This document shows positions 61,109 through 64,000 of a stretch of DNA of 64,000 bases, in pieces (positions within the stretch are counted from its first letter, which is position 1; each line of letters begins with the position of its first letter). Under the pieces are notes generated by a model, which did not search any database, was not told where the DNA came from, and saw only the letters and a list, made by a program, of their open reading frames with translations. Source of the DNA: CAMCTV01 sp964420985 (GTDB lineage Bacteria > Bacteroidota > Bacteroidia > Flavobacteriales_D > Sanyastnellaceae); NCBI GenBank assembly GCA_964420985.1, contig CAYQUT010000006.1, positions 66,044 through 130,043 on the forward strand, written 5' to 3'. The translations under genes and the position numbers were made by a program.

Positions 61109-61231
61109 ATTAAATTTTTTTTGTCAGTTTCAAGATGTTTGTAACCAAATACAACCTATTTCGTATTACATCGCTGACCCTGTTTTTAAATGGTGAATAT
61201 GTTTTATTTTTGTTGAACCAAAACTTTATTT

Positions 61232-64000
61232 ATGAAATCAAAGATTACGAGTTTACGTGACTGGTTGAAATTTGTCACATTTCTTTTTTTAGGAACATTG
61301 ATGTATGACGCTCAAGCCCAAGTTGATTGCAACATTGTAGATCAAGAATTGACCACTTCCTCTAACACGATTTGTGTCGGTAGCTCGGGGTCGATCAATT
61401 TGTTATCATCTCAATCCGGAGTTTCCTATCGATTAAGAAATGATTCGGACAATTCTTTGGTTGGTTCTCCCGTTCTGGGAAATGGAGGAGCTATCGTTCT
61501 GAATACGGGAAATATTTCTGCTGAAACTTCTTTTAATGTTTTTGCAGAATCATTTTCGTTCGGTCTTCAGTTCGATGGTACCAATGACCACATACCAGTT
61601 TCAAATCCGGTGAACACGGCATCTTTTACGATGGAAGCTTGGATTAAAACCACGGCAACTTCCTACACGGGCTCGGCCGCATTTCAGGGTAATGGTCTAT
61701 TGTATGCCGATGTGGGAGGTGGAGCCAATGATTACACTTTTGCCATTTTGGGTAATAAAATTTCCTTTTTTGATGGTGGAAACAACACCAATGTTGTGGG
61801 TGTGACCAACATCAATGATGGCAACTGGCATCACGTAGCGATGGTACGCACTGCTGGGGTCAAGAATAGATTGTATGTTGATGGAGTTTTTGAAGCTGAG
61901 GCAAATGCATCTAATGTGGTACTGAATGCCAGAGCTCAAATGGTAATCGGGGGTAATGTAGGCGATAATCGATATTTCAATGGAACAATCGATGAAGTGC
62001 GATTTTGGGACTTTGCAATGGATGCTGCAGATTTATTGGCCAATATGTATACCTGCTATAGCGGAACAGAAACGGGAATTAGAGCATTGTTCAAATTCGA
62101 GGATGGTATGGGTACAACAGCCACTAATGCATTGGGAAGTAACAATGGTACTTTAACAAACATGAATAGTTCATCTGCATGGGTGAGTGGCACATCAATA
62201 TGTGCGGGATGTTATTTAGAATTGAGTGATGTAGTGACCATTTCTGTTACAACACCATCCGTAGCACCTACGGGCGATAATGTTCAGGGTTTTTGTTCTG
62301 GATCTACGGTGTCAGATATCGAAGCAGTAGGGTCCAGTATACAATGGTATTCTGCTCCCTCCCTTGGCGTTTCACTGAATGCTAGTGATGTTTTGATCAA
62401 TAATACAACATATTACGCCTCCCAGAATACGAATGGATGTGAAAGTGCTGATAGGCTTGCCGTTTTGGTCAACTTATCTACAACACCGGTGGCGCCTGGA
62501 ATATCTGCAACTGGAGGTATCGAGACTTATGTGGATGGTTATAAAATTCATACCTTTAATAGCAATGGGACATTTACCGTGCCTACGGGAATGTCTGGTA
62601 TAAATGCTGAGGTATTGGTTGTTGCTGGAGGAGGCGGAGGTGGATACCGTCACGCAGGGGGTGGAGGAGCTGGCGGTCTGGTTTACAATGCCAGTTACGC
62701 CCTTGTCGAGGGTCAGATTTACAATGTAACCATCGGACAGGGTGGTGCTGGCGCTGCCTCAAGTGGCTCGAATCAAGGAGCAAACGGAGGTAATTCAATA
62801 TTTGGAACCATTACAGCCATCGGCGGCGGCGGTGGAGGAACCAACAACAGGGTAGGAAATGCAGGAGGTTCCGGAGGTGGAGGATCTAATGGAACCAACG
62901 GTGGAAATGGAACTGCGGGTCAAGGAAATAAGGGCGGTAACCAAAATAATGGAGCAGGATGTTGTCACGCTTGGGGATGTGGTGGCGGTGGCGCAGGCGC
63001 TGCAGGCGCCAATACTTCAGGATCTGCCGGTAGCGTAGGTGGTGTAGGATTGCAATATTCTATTTCAGGTACTCCTAGGTATTATGCCGGTGGTGGTGGC
63101 GGTGGAAACGGGGCCAATAATAACATCTTATTGGGCGGCCTTGGCGGTGGTGGAAATGGTGGGAATAATTTGAATGCAGGTTTACCAACGGCAGGAGCAC
63201 CTAATACAGGCGGCGGCGGCGGCGGCGGCGGCGCAAATGGTGTTTCCTCTGAAGCCGGTGCAGCGGGTGGTTCAGGTGTCGTGATTATACGATATTTAGA
63301 CGCTGGTTCAGGTTCTTTATCACAAACGTTTTGCGGTTCTTCAACCATCAGCGACTTATCTATGAGTGGTAGCAATATTCAGTGGTTTGCAACTGAGAGT
63401 GATGAATTGGCGCTGTCATCAGATGAACAAATTTTAACTGGGACTTATTATGTTTCGCAAAGCAACAATGGTTGTCAAAGTCCAAGAACAGCAGTGTCTG
63501 TTACTGTAAATACAATAGCTGATTATTATTTGGATGCGGATGGTGACGGATATTACATTGATGTAATTGAAGCTTGTGTTAGTCCAGGCGTAGGCTATTC
63601 TTTACTGCAGGGTATTGCAGGGGATTGCGATGACAACAATTCTAATATTTTTGGCGCTGCGGAGATTTGTAATGGTTTAGATGACAATTGCGATGGAACA
63701 GTAGATGAAGGTCTTTTAACCGCTTATTACGCTGATTTGGATGGTGACGGTTACGGTATTCTCTCAGGGAATAATCTTTGTGAAAATCCTGGTCAAGGGT
63801 TTGTAACAATTACAGGGGATTGTGATGATGACAATGTGAATATTAATCCAGGAGCAGTTGAAACTTGTAATGACGTAGATGATGATTGTGTCGATGGAAT
63901 AGACAACGGTTTGAACTTTTTGGATTATTATTTCGATGGTGATAGTGATAATTATGGTTCACTAGATGCTCCAAGCCCAGGTTTAACTGGTTCATTGTTA
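61232..64000 (+). CDS. large secreted protein with LamG, glycine-rich and MopE-type segments (3' end missing)
   Basis: The frame runs open from the ATG at 61232 to the window edge (923 codons), so the C-terminus is not seen. A signal peptide ends near YDAQAQ. A concanavalin A/LamG-like domain (about 108-285; FDGTNDHIPVSNPVNTASFT, DGNWHHVAMVRTAG, GTIDEVRFWDFAM) is followed by Ig-like segments and a glycine-rich domain (about 440-695) with many GGGG runs and a (GGC)8 tract at 63209-63232. MopE-type metal-binding motifs follow (YYLDADGDGYY, GDCDDNNSNIFG, CNGLDDNCDGTVDEG), as in the giant protein. A T9SS domain is likely beyond the window. The adhesin-like role is inference. Confidence 0.85.
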   Translation, partial: MKSKITSLRDWLKFVTFLFLGTLMYDAQAQVDCNIVDQELTTSSNTICVGSSGSINLLSSQSGVSYRLRNDSDNSLVGSPVLGNGGAIVLNTGNISAETSFNVFAESFSFGLQFDGTNDHIPVSNPVNTASFTMEAWIKTTATSYTGSAAFQGNGLLYADVGGGANDYTFAILGNKISFFDGGNNTNVVGVTNINDGNWHHVAMVRTAGVKNRLYVDGVFEAEANASNVVLNARAQMVIGGNVGDNRYFNGTIDEVRFWDFAMDAADLLANMYTCYSGTETGIRALFKFEDGMGTTATNALGSNNGTLTNMNSSSAWVSGTSICAGCYLELSDVVTISVTTPSVAPTGDNVQGFCSGSTVSDIEAVGSSIQWYSAPSLGVSLNASDVLINNTTYYASQNTNGCESADRLAVLVNLSTTPVAPGISATGGIETYVDGYKIHTFNSNGTFTVPTGMSGINAEVLVVAGGGGGGYRHAGGGGAGGLVYNASYALVEGQIYNVTIGQGGAGAASSGSNQGANGGNSIFGTITAIGGGGGGTNNRVGNAGGSGGGGSNGTNGGNGTAGQGNKGGNQNNGAGCCHAWGCGGGGAGAAGANTSGSAGSVGGVGLQYSISGTPRYYAGGGGGGNGANNNILLGGLGGGGNGGNNLNAGLPTAGAPNTGGGGGGGGANGVSSEAGAAGGSGVVIIRYLDAGSGSLSQTFCGSSTISDLSMSGSNIQWFATESDELALSSDEQILTGTYYVSQSNNGCQSPRTAVSVTVNTIADYYLDADGDGYYIDVIEACVSPGVGYSLLQGIAGDCDDNNSNIFGAAEICNGLDDNCDGTVDEGLLTAYYADLDGDGYGILSGNNLCENPGQGFVTITGDCDDDNVNINPGAVETCNDVDDDCVDGIDNGLNFLDYYFDGDSDNYGSLDAPSPGLTGSLL

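Noticed and set aside
63082..63375. Proline-rich minus-strand frame near the window end
   Set aside because: It is the mirror of the GGC/GGT-rich glycine segment of the plus-strand protein.
1..64000. Prophage, insertion sequences, defence or secondary-metabolite islands
   Set aside because: No transposase, integrase, capsid, restriction or synthase genes were recognised in any frame of the window.

Overview
This window comes from a chromosome of a Bacteroidota bacterium, most likely a Flavobacteriia-type gliding or aquatic lineage. The reasons are several type IX secretion system (T9SS) cargo proteins with type A or type B C-terminal domains, a PorP/SprF and OmpA/PorE-like pair, a carboxypeptidase-regulatory/TonB receptor, long-form IspH and GAPDH, CtlX, DUF5606, promoters of the TTG-N19/20-TAnnTTTG kind, and near absence of Shine-Dalgarno sequences. 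Genes are dense, with many 4-bp ATGA overlaps. I see no phage, insertion sequence or CRISPR array, and no gene-free stretch over 300 bp.

Layout. 1-4938: the end of ispH, then mutL, two rhomboid proteases and an endonuclease/exonuclease/phosphatase protein in one tight operon. 4939-5614: tRNA-Val(UAC), a small GIY-YIG nuclease gene, and a second, broken copy of the tRNA 3' end, terminator and GIY-YIG start. This is the most unusual spot in the window. 5778-16099: a 2390-aa repeat-rich surface protein with a type B T9SS domain, then PorP/SprF and a PorE-like OmpA protein. 16132-22918: hutI, then the rsmE, hypothetical, GH20 and lipid kinase operon, then metK. 23003-26302: a secreted vanadium haloperoxidase-like protein.

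26329-40815 looks like a phosphate-response island. It holds ppk1, ppx and a bifunctional OlsF/GlsF-like acyltransferase for phosphorus-free lipids, a T9SS surface protein with its TonB receptor, an ArsR-type regulator, an OprO/OprP-type porin, and a DUF47 regulator with a PiT phosphate transporter. Two near-identical 17-bp direct-repeat sites with an 11-bp period lie between the divergent porin and DUF47-pit genes, and a weaker one lies before the TonB receptor. These fit PhoB/PhoP-type binding sites.

40888-54124: housekeeping and small conserved genes (DUF5606, DUF4197, Smr, msrB, uvrA, an ECF sigma factor with an unusually strong Shine-Dalgarno, ctlX), an RnfD-like membrane protein paired with a DUF2330 protein, a glycan operon whose glycosyltransferase is split in two frames, and an SPFH protein. 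54170-61108: a small membrane protein, GAPDH, a DEAD-box helicase, a secreted serine hydrolase and an FdhF/YdeP-type molybdopterin oxidoreductase. 61232 to the end: the start of another large secreted protein (LamG, glycine-rich and MopE-type metal-binding segments), cut by the window edge.

Coordinates come from reading the sequence. Family names rest on recognised motifs; no database search was run.
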